A stretch of DNA of 64,000 nucleotides. It comes from Lineus longissimus. Lineage: Eukaryota; Nemertea; Pilidiophora; Heteronemertea; Lineidae. Position 1 is the first letter of the stretch. Each line of letters starts with the position of its first letter. The DNA lies in NCBI RefSeq assembly GCF_910592395.1, contig NC_088316.1, forward strand, positions 6,388,001-6,452,000. Reading direction: 5' to 3'. The notes under the pieces are model-generated. The model was not told where the DNA came from, made no database searches, and was given only the letters and a program-made list of their open reading frames with translations. Below, one piece after another: positions 1 through 10,270 of this stretch. The translations under genes and the position numbers were made by a program.

Positions 1-979
1 GATGAATGGAGGTGGTATTATTTATCGATGCAACATCTTTTTCAAAAGACTTTTTATAACACACAGTTTGTCTTCGGATGAGATGACAGTGTATTCTTCA
101 AGGATAGTTGTCCTTCGGTCTGGTTCAGTTAATTTCGTTGTTATTTATTTACTCGGCTGTGGTAACTGCCACATTTCATGTGAAAGCGGCATAACCCCGA
201 CAGTAAACTGATATCATAGTGGAATCCGGCCTTAAATCTGTAAAAGGCAATATATCTCTGTCTGATATGCACAGAGACTGTCCTTTTGATATAAAGATTT
301 TTCCGGCCAATCAATCTTTTCATTTAAAGACTCAACACAGTTGAAAAGCAATTCAAATGACATTTCATAAATTAACTACCACGACCTTGAAATTTCAAAT
401 CTGAACATTAATTTATGCAATGGGGTGTTGTCCAGCCGAGCACAACAAGTGCCAGGGCGTGAATTCATTACACTGATTCAACAGTTAAGTGTCGTACTAG
501 AAAGGGCATGGGATGGAGCGTGGCATTTCGATAAAAGGGAACACTTTCTCAAGTTACCAGGGAAGGCCCCCAACTATAAAACCTTTGACACTATTCATTT
601 GAAGCTGTAATTTCGCGCTTACGATAGTCATCCTTTATGTAATCAGATGTCACACGGTTGTTTGAGAATAGTTTTGGCTTTTAAATACACAAGGTTATGT
701 TTAAGTGAAGGTCAAGCAAGAAATGATTCGCTTGCAGCATCAGCCCTCGGGCGTCGCCTGTCAATGCCTGTCTGTAGCTGTGGAGTGAGACAGGGACGTA
801 ATATAGAAGGCGTTGTTGGAGATTGCCACGCTTTTATACCATTTGCGCGACTAAAAGGGGCTCTTGTGTCCCCAAGACGGAACATGGTATCAGCTTGTTC
901 GACTTCACTACCAGGGGTGCCAAATTCTTTCGGAGTGTATTCATGATAATGCAGACTTGTAGACTAAAATGGCATAGAC
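1..979. other. No recognisable gene
   Basis: Short open frames (up to 99 codons at 647-946) show no recognised domain or splice context. Nothing further can be supported here. Confidence 0.5.
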
Positions 980-1393
980 AAACAGTACACAGTGTGTTTT
1001 AAAAAAAGAAACCGATATTAATTTGGTCATTTCTTAAAAATGGCTAAATATTTTGAAAATTGGCAACCACCATTTATTACCTAATGATGTCTTCTTTCTT
1101 ATGACACCAAGATATTTAAGTTACTGTCACAGATGACTGAGCACGAAGCAGTTCAATCAACCATGTCAGAACTGGTCTTGCACCAGGTTTACCGCAGTTC
1201 TAACATGGTTGATTGAATTGCTTCGTGTTAAGTCATCTGTGAGAGTAAGTTTAATTTCTTGGTGTCATAAGAAAGAGAACACCATAGGTAATGCATTTAA
1301 ATGGTGGTTGCCAATTTCCAAAATATTTAGCCATGTTAAAGAAATCAACAAATTAATCTCGGTTTCCTTTTTTTTGAAACATACTGTACATGG
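980..1393. repeat. Large near-perfect foldback (MITE-like), about 195 bp arms
   Basis: The sequence folds back on itself almost end to end. ACAGTACACAG...GTTTT near 982-1000 pairs with AAACATACTGTAC at 1377-1388, the TGGCAACCACCATTTA blocks at 1061-1078 and about 1300-1312 pair, and CACGAAGCAGTTCAATCAAC pairs with the GTTGATTGAATTGCTTCGTG block near 1208-1228. Only about 16 bases remain as a loop near 1174-1190. No coding capacity is evident, and the family is unnamed. Confidence 0.8.
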
Positions 1394-4300
1394 GCAAGGA
1401 CATAACTAGGTTACATCTATAAGCTGGTATCACATGTTGATGTTGTCACAACCATCACAAACACCGCGACATAAGAGTCCCTTAGGATTAGAAAAAAATT
1501 ATGATGATAAGAAAGGCACCCAGATTGAAAATCCAGGTTCTGCAACTAATGTACCGTCATCCACATGTACATGTAAACGAAACTATTTGAAGTAATGAGC
1601 TTTTGACGAAACTGAATGAGCCATTTTAAAGTAAGAATCACATTGACCTGGGTAAGGTGCGTCCGATCGAGGGACACTAATCTTGTTGTTACAGGCATCA
1701 GATCTGTCCCTATGCAAAGTGATGTGTCGTCATTTTTTAATGATCAGTGTGTTTGGAAAATGGCTCGTGTGACAGAATCAGCGGTTTCAAAATTATTTCT
1801 CGAGATGTACGAGGTATCTAAGGTGGTCTAGAGAAATATAAGAATCTATCGTACAATAGTTATCTAAGGCATATGCCTTCCCGGGTCATTAATTCTTGAA
1901 CAATTAGTTGGACCTTGATTAAAAGGGAATATGTCCCCTGTCACACTGATTCCCGCGGAATCAAACGTCGCGCAAAACGAAAATACTGTCGTCGGTCTCT
2001 GAGCGAGACAATGATGATTCCTTCTAAACATACATCATGGTTTATATGATGAACCAGTGTCAGTTGATTCACAACGGTGAACAAGTGGCATGCAGTGACG
2101 TCTTGACTGGATTTTCTTAAAGCTTGTTAATTGCAAAAATCATAGTACTACATGATATTGTCAATCTTGATATGCTAGAGCAGTAATTACCAATTAAAAA
2201 GTTATAAAATACGGTGGGTGTGAAGTCCATTTGTTCGACTTCGTACATTGTCTGGGTTGACCGGACTTCAAAGATGTAATCTCCTTCGAAGACCTCTTCA
2301 TTTCTTGTTTCCGCTGCTCCCTAACAACGCATTAAGTCTAGAAACAAAGCCGCCGGCCCACACAACCCAGGCAAAATGTTAGTGCACGAACGCGTGACAT
2401 TGGCCAAGAAACGACCAGCGGCCACTTAACAAGTGTAATTACGATCAATTTTCAGTTCAATAAAAATGCCATCGTTCCCTCGGAGGCATTTTCCAATATG
2501 TTTTGGATGCGAAATCAGGTTGTGTCCGACCGGTAATCGCAACGTTACTCGGCCTCTTATGCTAACAAAGATTGTTAAAGACACGGTGTTGTTTTCTTAT
2601 GGTGAATTGAATGGAGGCCGCTTTCCGTGTCCTAAGAACGTCGGCATGTTGCACCCAAACGCAGGTGCCGCCTTATCGGAGATGTTAAACGTACTTGAAA
2701 CTCATGCGAGCATCCATCTTCAGTTTGGTGGGTAATTGCTCGTGCGCTCGTCCCCACTCCGACACAATTACTTATGTTGACTATCAGATTGATATGAGCG
2801 AACGAACCGGCGTTCCAATGTCGATAGCCTACGTTTTTATGTCAAATAACGGCTGTTCTTCCCCGGGCCACTGGCCACTACCTATCGGCTCAGCCCCTAG
2901 GCGTTTCAGTCTGCCAGATTCATCCCTCGGGGAAAGTTTGTTTTGCCTTCGGAAACACAGCGTATGCCGAGTGTCCATTTCTCGTTACTCGAGCCCGGGG
3001 TGCGGCCCGCCGGGTGCTGCCCCGGGCCTGCCGCGCGTTCCCATCATTGCTAGGGTGACACTAAGTCTGTCCTTAACTAATTGCTTAGGGATATCGCGTT
3101 GGCAGAGAAAACTATCTTTGAGAAAAAAAGATATACATTTTTCTGAGGATTGCTTTTATCAACTAAAGCAAATTGACGTTCACAACATAACTAGCCAAGG
3201 TAGTCTTGGCCTTGCCACTGTTAGGAATTTCAAGCACTTATTGTAGTCAACATAGGATTATCTAATCAAGAGATGAACCGACTTCGTCTCTGACAAGACG
3301 AGTGAGGCAAGCTGAATCCCTTCGAGAATGTGCCTTTAATTTCGAAATCCGTACGAACGAAGTACGATGTACAAATGTGTTTAGTGTCAAACGTGTCATT
3401 TATGGTAATCAATTCGTCGTCTGCGAATTCTTTTGCGTGACACTCGAGTCGTATTAATTTTTATACTTAGATCTAGACGGAATCGAAGAAATGGTTTAAA
3501 TCGTCGATAAAAATACACTTTATTTTGCATTCCTAAATGTACTTCGTTATTTGTATCGTTTCGTAAGGCTTGCGAAACCTGCCTCAAAACGATATTGAAA
3601 GGACAAGAACCCGAATAGGAACAGCTGCCAATGAAAAATCCGCACACTATTCTTTTAATAACGTTAACCTGGCAATTCTAGGAAACTGTGGTGTGATGAC
3701 TACCCTGCTGTCCTGTTCATGCGACTTATCAGAATGAAGGATCTTCGCATCCAAGGGAATCCTACTATCTATGCAATGTCTTTCCTGGACTGCAACCCCT
3801 CCACACGATAGTGACCAACCGTCGGATGGGATTTCACAAAATGATACTCCCGATGAATCCCGAAATTGAGTTTCCTTGCCGACCCCTGTTTTGTCACTGC
3901 CTGAAAAAACATATACAAGTAATTGCTTATCAAAGAGAGATTTTGGTGACCCCATTCTGCCAGCAAAAGAAATAGCTCACCTGCCGAAAGATAAACGAAA
4001 TTGCTGGAGGAAAGCGCCGTATACAAAACAAGGCATTGATTTCAACTTGATAAGTCGGTGTATTTTCTTCTATTGTCGTTTTACAAACACAACCGAATAT
4101 ACGCAGTCGACATCAACTTCAATTTGAAAGTGAAAAATTCCATTTGAATATCTTAAACAATTTGAAACATTGATTTCAGGCCGATAAATTACTTTGTGTT
4201 ATGTCTTCAAATTGGTCTTAATTTTTGTTGTTGTCCTATAACTCACGTTATAACATTCTCAGATAAGGACTTTATTATCGTTCACAGGACATGCAGGTGT

Positions 4301-6113
4301 AAAAATGAAAGAGAAAAATATCATTAAACCTATTCAAAAATTGATTTCTTGATAGGTTTATGTAACTGTTGTTTACCTTAAATGTCGTTTTATACTAGCC
4401 AGAGTATCGCCAATAGACTTCAATATCTCTGTTTGTTATAACGTCACACGGCAGGTGAGAAAATTATGTAAAGAAACGTCCCGGATTACAATTTTGAGAA
4501 CATTGATTGCGCTACGATAAGTTCTCGTACGTGTAACAAAACTCCGAAACGGGAATTTTATTTTACACCTAACAAAATAAACCCGAGTTTAACTACAATT
4601 ATTTGGTGGCTGGGGGCAAGGGGTAGATACTTTCTGATAAAGGGCTCCCGGGCTTCTGAGGCAGGTGACGTCGCACAATGCACCAGATGAAGTGGGTAAA
4701 TAAAAATGGTGTTTGGTATCTTGAGTTCGATCTACCTCTTTTCAGATATTTATTATAATAAAGAATATAAATTTGGCTTAAGATTTTAGACGCTGTTAAA
4801 TTGTTGACATTTGTTGGTTTCGAAATGGAGAGACGAAGACATTCGCAGCTAAACTCAAAAAGAAGTACGTTTTTCAAATTAAGTCATTTGGTCATATATT
4901 CTAAAGTATCACAAGAGCAATACAAAACGATCAAGATATCATCACTAAGCTCTTGGACTTAATTGGTGACAAAACCAGGACCATACCTATATTGCTACAC
5001 CTGAATGAACTTCAATTAGATGAAAAGGGCTGCTTCAAAGGAAAATACCGGGTTTTAAAATCCTACAAATTATTTTGTGTATCCTCCGTTTATCGTGATA
5101 ACCTGACGCCACCTGTTCAAACTCGCACAGTGACAAAATTTAAAATAAATTTCAGACACTGGAATTGATCGAATGACGCCATCTTTAATGACGGCATCCT
5201 GAGATTCTTGGTTTTGATACGTCGCGACCAGTTCAAATTGTTAGTTTTTGTTCGGGTCTAATAAATGCATCGTCTTTCATAAAACGGGTTATTTTATCCA
5301 AAAAAACCAAACAGGGTCTTTGTAAATAAAACCTGACACTTTTTGGTGTGCTTTCAGGTGATTTTATGGCGAACTATAAATGCCGCGTGTGGGGCAGCAA
5401 TCACTTCCGCGGGCTCTGCCAGTGGTGATGCGATAGCTTCTTGGCAAATCGGTATTTTTTCCTTTTCCACTTCCACGGTACTTCTTTCAAGCTAGTACCA
5501 GTTTGGACACCTGTTGTTCATGCAGTGGATATGGCGTTGGTTTAGCCCTGGCTCTGCACAGGGGATCCAAAGGTGACAGAGGGGGTCACCAGTGGCAGGG
5601 CCACAACGTGCGGAGGATTGTTCGAATCGACTGCTGGACTTTTCTAGGGGAACGTCGACGTTCCAGATTAATCAGCTCAGTCACTCGACAATGCATTGTC
5701 TGTTCGGGTTTGTTTTGGTAATTTGATAGGCTTGAAAGCAGCCAAAATGTGTTTATACTTGCCGGTGATAAATTTTAAAAGAGGGGCAAGCTTTTGTTAT
5801 TTTTGAAACAAGTCTCTTTTTATTTTAATGAAGGTAACAATTGCTATGCCCTTTTCCTTTTAGCCAATTAAGCATAATTAAGACGATAGTGGTGACGATA
5901 TCGGTACACCACACAAGCTATTCACTACTTGGATTGTGTTGCTGACTCGCTCTAGCCAACTGATCGCCCAATCTTAAAAGAACAAATCCAGGAAATCCTG
6001 GTCGATACATATCTTTGAGCCTGGGTCAAAATCAGCATCAACCAGAAGTTATTTTTATCTGCTTTTCAGCTGATGGAATCGTGCTAGAGCGCCTTCCACA
6101 GCTGTGAAATGTA
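1394..6113. other. Intergenic, no established gene; GC-rich patch at 2820-3060
   Basis: Most of this stretch holds only short open frames. A GC- and CpG-rich patch at about 2820-3060 (CCCGGGCC, GAGCCCGGGG, GCCGCGCG) interrupts the AT-rich background and could be a CpG-rich promoter or first-exon region, but no exon could be tied to it. The 183-codon frame at 2695-3246 lacks any recognisable domain. Confidence 0.4.
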
Positions 6114-6186
6114 TTTGAAGCCATTAATTGGTTATCCCATCTGCTTAACACTCAGAAGCTTATTGGTTCGAAACCGGGCGGAAACA
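6114..6186 (+). pseudogene. tRNA-Val(AAC)-like relic
   Basis: The 73-base span aligns in register with eukaryotic tRNA-Val. It has GGTTATC of the D region, an anticodon loop TTAACAC (anticodon AAC) with a 4 of 5 paired stem, a T-arm with GGTTCGAAACC, and a 3' acceptor half ending CGGGCGGAAACA. The 5' acceptor and early D arm (first 16 bases) do not match and cannot pair with the 3' side. It is therefore a decayed tRNA gene or a tRNA-derived repeat end. Confidence 0.6.
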
Positions 6187-6517
6187 TTCTTTCATCAATC
6201 TTGAAAATGAGAATGTGCATACATCATTCCTCCAAAGATACTTTTTTCTCTTATTATTTGGAAAAGAGAAAACTTCAACACAACGTACGAACAAACACAT
6301 TCTTTATTTGAGGCCAACAAGGCCCAAAGACATATCACAATTCCTTATTCAAATTTCGAAAACACCCGAGTGATACCATTTCATTTCTATAATGGATAAT
6401 GTATATAGCCTCGTTTTCACCACAGCGGTTTTGGGGAGACAACCCAAACCGCTTGGGTTGGTGCAAAAAGTGGAAGCATTTCAAATCACATTATTCGATA
6501 TATAATTTGAGAGATGT

Positions 6518-6693
6518 TTAGAATAGAAATTGATACCTTACTGTCGGTATTGATTGTCTCACCCAAACCGCTCGGGTTGAGCTAAAATATTGGACAAAAA
6601 CCTCGGCTACATCTCGGTTTTGGTCTACATCTTAGCTCCACCCTCGCGGTTTGGGTGAGACAATCAATACCGACAATGAGGTATCGATTCCTT
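6518..6693. repeat. Foldback element, GGAGCTAAAAT family (copy 1)
   Basis: The left arm (GTCGGTATTGATTGTCTCAC, CCAAACCGCTCGGGTTGAGC) and right arm (TTAGCTCCACCCTCGCGG, GTGAGACAATCAATACCGAC) are inverted copies flanking a short AACCTCGGCTACATCTCGG core. Outer sequences GAAATTGATACC and GGTATCGATTCC extend the symmetry. The same structure recurs at 50485-50662. A decayed piece (ACAGCGGTTTTGGGGAGACAA) lies just upstream at 6420-6475. Confidence 0.8.
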
Positions 6694-8950
6694 TAAACCA
6701 ACTTTGCGCAGTTTCACCATTACTGTTGCTGAGAGAACACAGAGAGGTAAATATCCACGACATCGTGTCGCAGAGGTATCTTGATACTAGTACACGTATA
6801 TCATTTATAGAAAAACGAACGTTTTGTTTTGAAGCATCGTGCCTTTCATCGACGACAGAAAATGTAGGTGTTTTGATAATTACAAAGACCTTTGCAGCAT
6901 GATCTCGCGGATTTATCTCTGTGTGTTCCAGGGTTAGAGGGAGTTACTGGCTGGTTAATACAAACGACCGTTGCAGAGGGAAGGAGGCGCTCCATACAGC
7001 CGAAAAGTATACACAAACAGTGCCTTACGGTACATGTATGTTTGTACATTTTTGACGTATCTAAGACCCGCAGTTAACTCTATCTAGCAACACTGCTAAT
7101 ATACCGTGTCTTTCGGGCAATAGCACATGCCCCTCCCCTTCCTATAAATACGACCCATAAAGTCACGGTGCCGAAAAGGGGAATCCATTTTGAATACTTT
7201 GACCAATTGATTTCTTGCCCCAAACTTGCTGGTCAGTTTTGTAAATGAATGTACAGAATGCCAATCTGTCCATCCGCATGATGATGCTTTACTCGTATTT
7301 AGTTTGATCCTGCCTTTCGTGTCATACATCATAAACAGGAGATCTAGATGTATCTCAAAGTAATCATTGTCAAGCATTTGTGATATCTACAGATTTCCTG
7401 CCATGCCCGTGTAGAGGTAGCTAAAGATATACATGTACATCAAAAAGTGTGCGCAAATGGTTGGTAAACGTATTTATAAACTTTCCTAGGAACCTATAAC
7501 GACACGTACGGAAAATTCTGGGTGTCGTGAGCATACTTTATTACTGGCTTTGACTCCGGTGATTGCTGGACAGGAACGCCAAAGCCCATAACTGTGTGTT
7601 CCCGCACACATCATGGAACACTTCCGTCTACTTTCAAGATATCTCGGAAATTGTTTTCCAACCTTTCCGTGCAAATTTATTCCAAGGGCATGAAGACTTA
7701 AATTAGGACTGCAAATTGATATGTTTGATGCTGACAGCTGATACTAATTATGAACTGATATTCAAAGGCAAATTCGACAAGTTTTTTGATTATTTTCCAT
7801 CTCGTTTCGTTTGGGTATTGAGAGTACCATTGAAAGCGCTCAAATTTGCTGATAGCAGTTGCTGACTGTGCTGCACCCATCTCGATATGCCAAAATACGA
7901 GAAGACTATCTGAACATGCGTGTTCACATCCCCCGCCCTTAAAGCCACTATCCACAGCAAAACTAAAACTGTGTTTCAAGGTGTTTGTTCTGAAAAACAG
8001 ATTAGAAAAATTATAGTTGTTTGTATGGGTACCATCCGAATATCAATAAGAGAGTCCGTCCGTATCGGCGCATAACCGGATGGGCGCGATAAATTCGACA
8101 TTCAAGTATTCGTAACTCGACACCGGGATAGGGTAGTGCCACTCTTCACGGCCAGATGGCGCCAACATGCGCGTTTCAATGAGAGATAATGATAATTCAA
8201 TAGCTCTGATTTTTGACGTGCCTGTGCTCTGGCTCACATTCACACATCTCACAGGATAACTCACGCCTCCACTAGCACGACAGCCTTAATATTGACTCAT
8301 GACGTGATAAGACCACCTTTAAAAATGTCGAGTGGGTCGATATCGTTGGTTGAACCAGAAGATTGTAGCCGAGTCGTCTTAGCTCTTCGCGGTATATGTG
8401 TACGCTATCCTCCTCCAGAAAATATCCGGATCAAGGACTTGTCATTGAAAAACCCGGTCTTTGAATCATTCACTTCCAATGTGGCCAATGGGGTACACTT
8501 GCTATATTGCAGGAAATAACAGTTGGCCATAACCTTCAACCAGTGAAACGTTCATCGTCCCCGCGTTAATAGTATGTGCACTAGCAACCCCTGCATAACC
8601 ATAACATAGTCTTCATGTAATGCAACACTGTACCATTGGCCACAGCCATTTTATGTGTACCACTTTGAACCCTCAGACGGCCGGTATACATCCGATATCA
8701 CAGGGCCACTACTCTCGAGTTGAAATGATTAATTCAGAACTTACAAGCACATTTAGAGCGATGTGTGTTTAAAAGAGAATACCCATTCTTTAACTACCTG
8801 ATTTAGTAATTTCATAGCAAAACATGTCATGATGCTAAAAACTTGACAAAAAATGATATGTAGGTTCGTATAGGACTTTTCAAGCGTACAGCAGTACTGC
8901 TTAGGAACAACTTGGGCGTGGGATTTATCTGACCAGGAGGGTAGACCCCT
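6694..8950. other. Intergenic, nothing recognised
   Basis: Only short open frames without domain signatures or paired splice sites. No repeat family was identified by eye. Confidence 0.4.
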
Positions 8951-9104
8951 GCTTGACACCATGCGCCGCCACTAGTCGTATCTCACCAATGTTGATCTTT
9001 AATAACGATTTTCGTCAGTGTTACGAGCCAGTTTCGGTCATGGCTTCTGAATTTCAGGCAGGCCTATGGTTACACCCCGTTCAAGTGCATTGTTTATTGC
9101 AGTA

Positions 9105-9210
9105 CACCGATTTTTCAATGATCCTATTTGGTGATTTTGCGGTCCTGCTGGAAGCCATTTTTTGTATGAAACACCAATATATCTCACGTCCAAGTTGTCC
9201 CTTTAAGCGC
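9105..9210 (+). repeat. Dispersed repeat (CGGTCCTGCTGGAAGCC family), copy 1
   Basis: TCAATGATCCTATTTGGTGA, then TTTGCGGTCCTGCTGGAAGC and CCAAGTTGTCCCTTTAA at its end. Related copies occur at 16278-16371 and 20263-20352 in the same orientation. All three end in a (G/C)CCCTTTA-type terminus. Confidence 0.65.
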
Positions 9211-10009
9211 ACATTAATTTCCTAATTTTTTCAAGATGGACGACTCATTTCATTTCGCGGTGCCACTATGGCGAAGGCTCCGTGAAATATTTGATTATCA
9301 AAAGAAATGGTTAGCTCAGGCAAACTTAAATGACACATATCTCGAATCGAAATGACCGTCCTTTGTGAATTTATCCACATCTATTTAGTGCATTATTACA
9401 GTCCACGATAATTATTTCAACTGTGCTGTTAATATTTCTAATCTAACACTTAGTTCCTGTGCCCAAACGTACAAATAGGAAGGTGTGGTGTGAACTACTA
9501 AGAGCAAAATTGTCACTACTATAACGCACTACTTGAATAATATTTTGATCAAGAATGTGAAATACAACACCATTGACGACATCTTTGTCAACTTGTACTA
9601 GAATATTCCATGAATGACTTGGCTCAAATTCCACCGGCTTTGTATATCGGCTGCAATAGTGGCAACGGACACCACATCTTCCATTTTCCATAACCATGAC
9701 GCTCTTATTTTTTTGCTGGCAGGCCTACTGCCACTGGCCAGGTCTGTTTCTTTTCTCTCACACATACACATGGCAAAATAGAAATCCCTGGCATCCATAG
9801 TAAGGTTCAATAAGGAAATCCAGTTGGAACAAAACACAACGTCAAGTCTGAATTTCAAGCGTTTTCAGACCTCCGGTTCCTGTAAAGATCAGGGTCACAT
9901 CACAATATCATAAATCACACACTATTCCAATTGAGCAGTTTACATTTCGGTTACATGGAAGAGTTCAGTACTTGTACAAACATTGAGCCGCGTTCCTCCC
10001 AAGAATAAT
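9211..10009 (-). other. Probable receptor 3' untranslated and flanking sequence
   Basis: This non-coding stretch follows the stop codon in the direction of transcription. No strong coding signal is present. A minus-strand AATAAA hexamer occurs at 9093-9098, but inside a dispersed repeat, so the true polyadenylation site is uncertain. Confidence 0.4.
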
Positions 10010-10270
10010 TCAGCCAAACCCGTGAGAGTGTCCAGTGCTACGCTCTGTCAGAATATAGACGTAAAGCATCCAGTAGATCCCATTGAAAATGATAAAGGCG
10101 GCTGGGAAGAGTATCCGCGATACGAAGTCCACCCTCCGAGCGCCGATCTCTGCAGGCGGGGGCCTCCTTATTTCCCCTATGCCCGCCTCGTTAGGGTCAT
10201 CGTTACTTAAGCTGTTGAAACCGTTGGCTGAGGCTCCCTCAACAAGCTTGAAATTGGCGGATATGAGATC
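10010..10270 (-). CDS. Receptor terminal exon: cytoplasmic loop, TM4 and stop
   Basis: The terminal exon starts after a TTTTAG acceptor and reads 86 codons to TGA at 10010-10012. The first half ([20 protein letters not shown]...) is the poorly conserved cytoplasmic loop. It is followed by the RRVDFVSR motif, TM4 ([20 protein letters not shown]) and a 13-residue extracellular tail ending GHSHGFG. The TM3-TM4 loop totals only about 65 residues, shorter than in many family members. No additional exon is needed because phases match on both sides. Confidence 0.95.
   Translation of the reverse strand, partial: DLISANFKLVEGASANGFNSLSNDDPNEAGIGEIRRPPPAEIGARRVDFVSRILFPAAFIIFNGIYWMLYVYILTERSTGHSHGFG

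Noticed and set aside
2695-3246. 183-codon open frame, plus strand
   Set aside because: Length is helped by local GC richness. No domain, signal or splice context was seen, and composition is not convincing.
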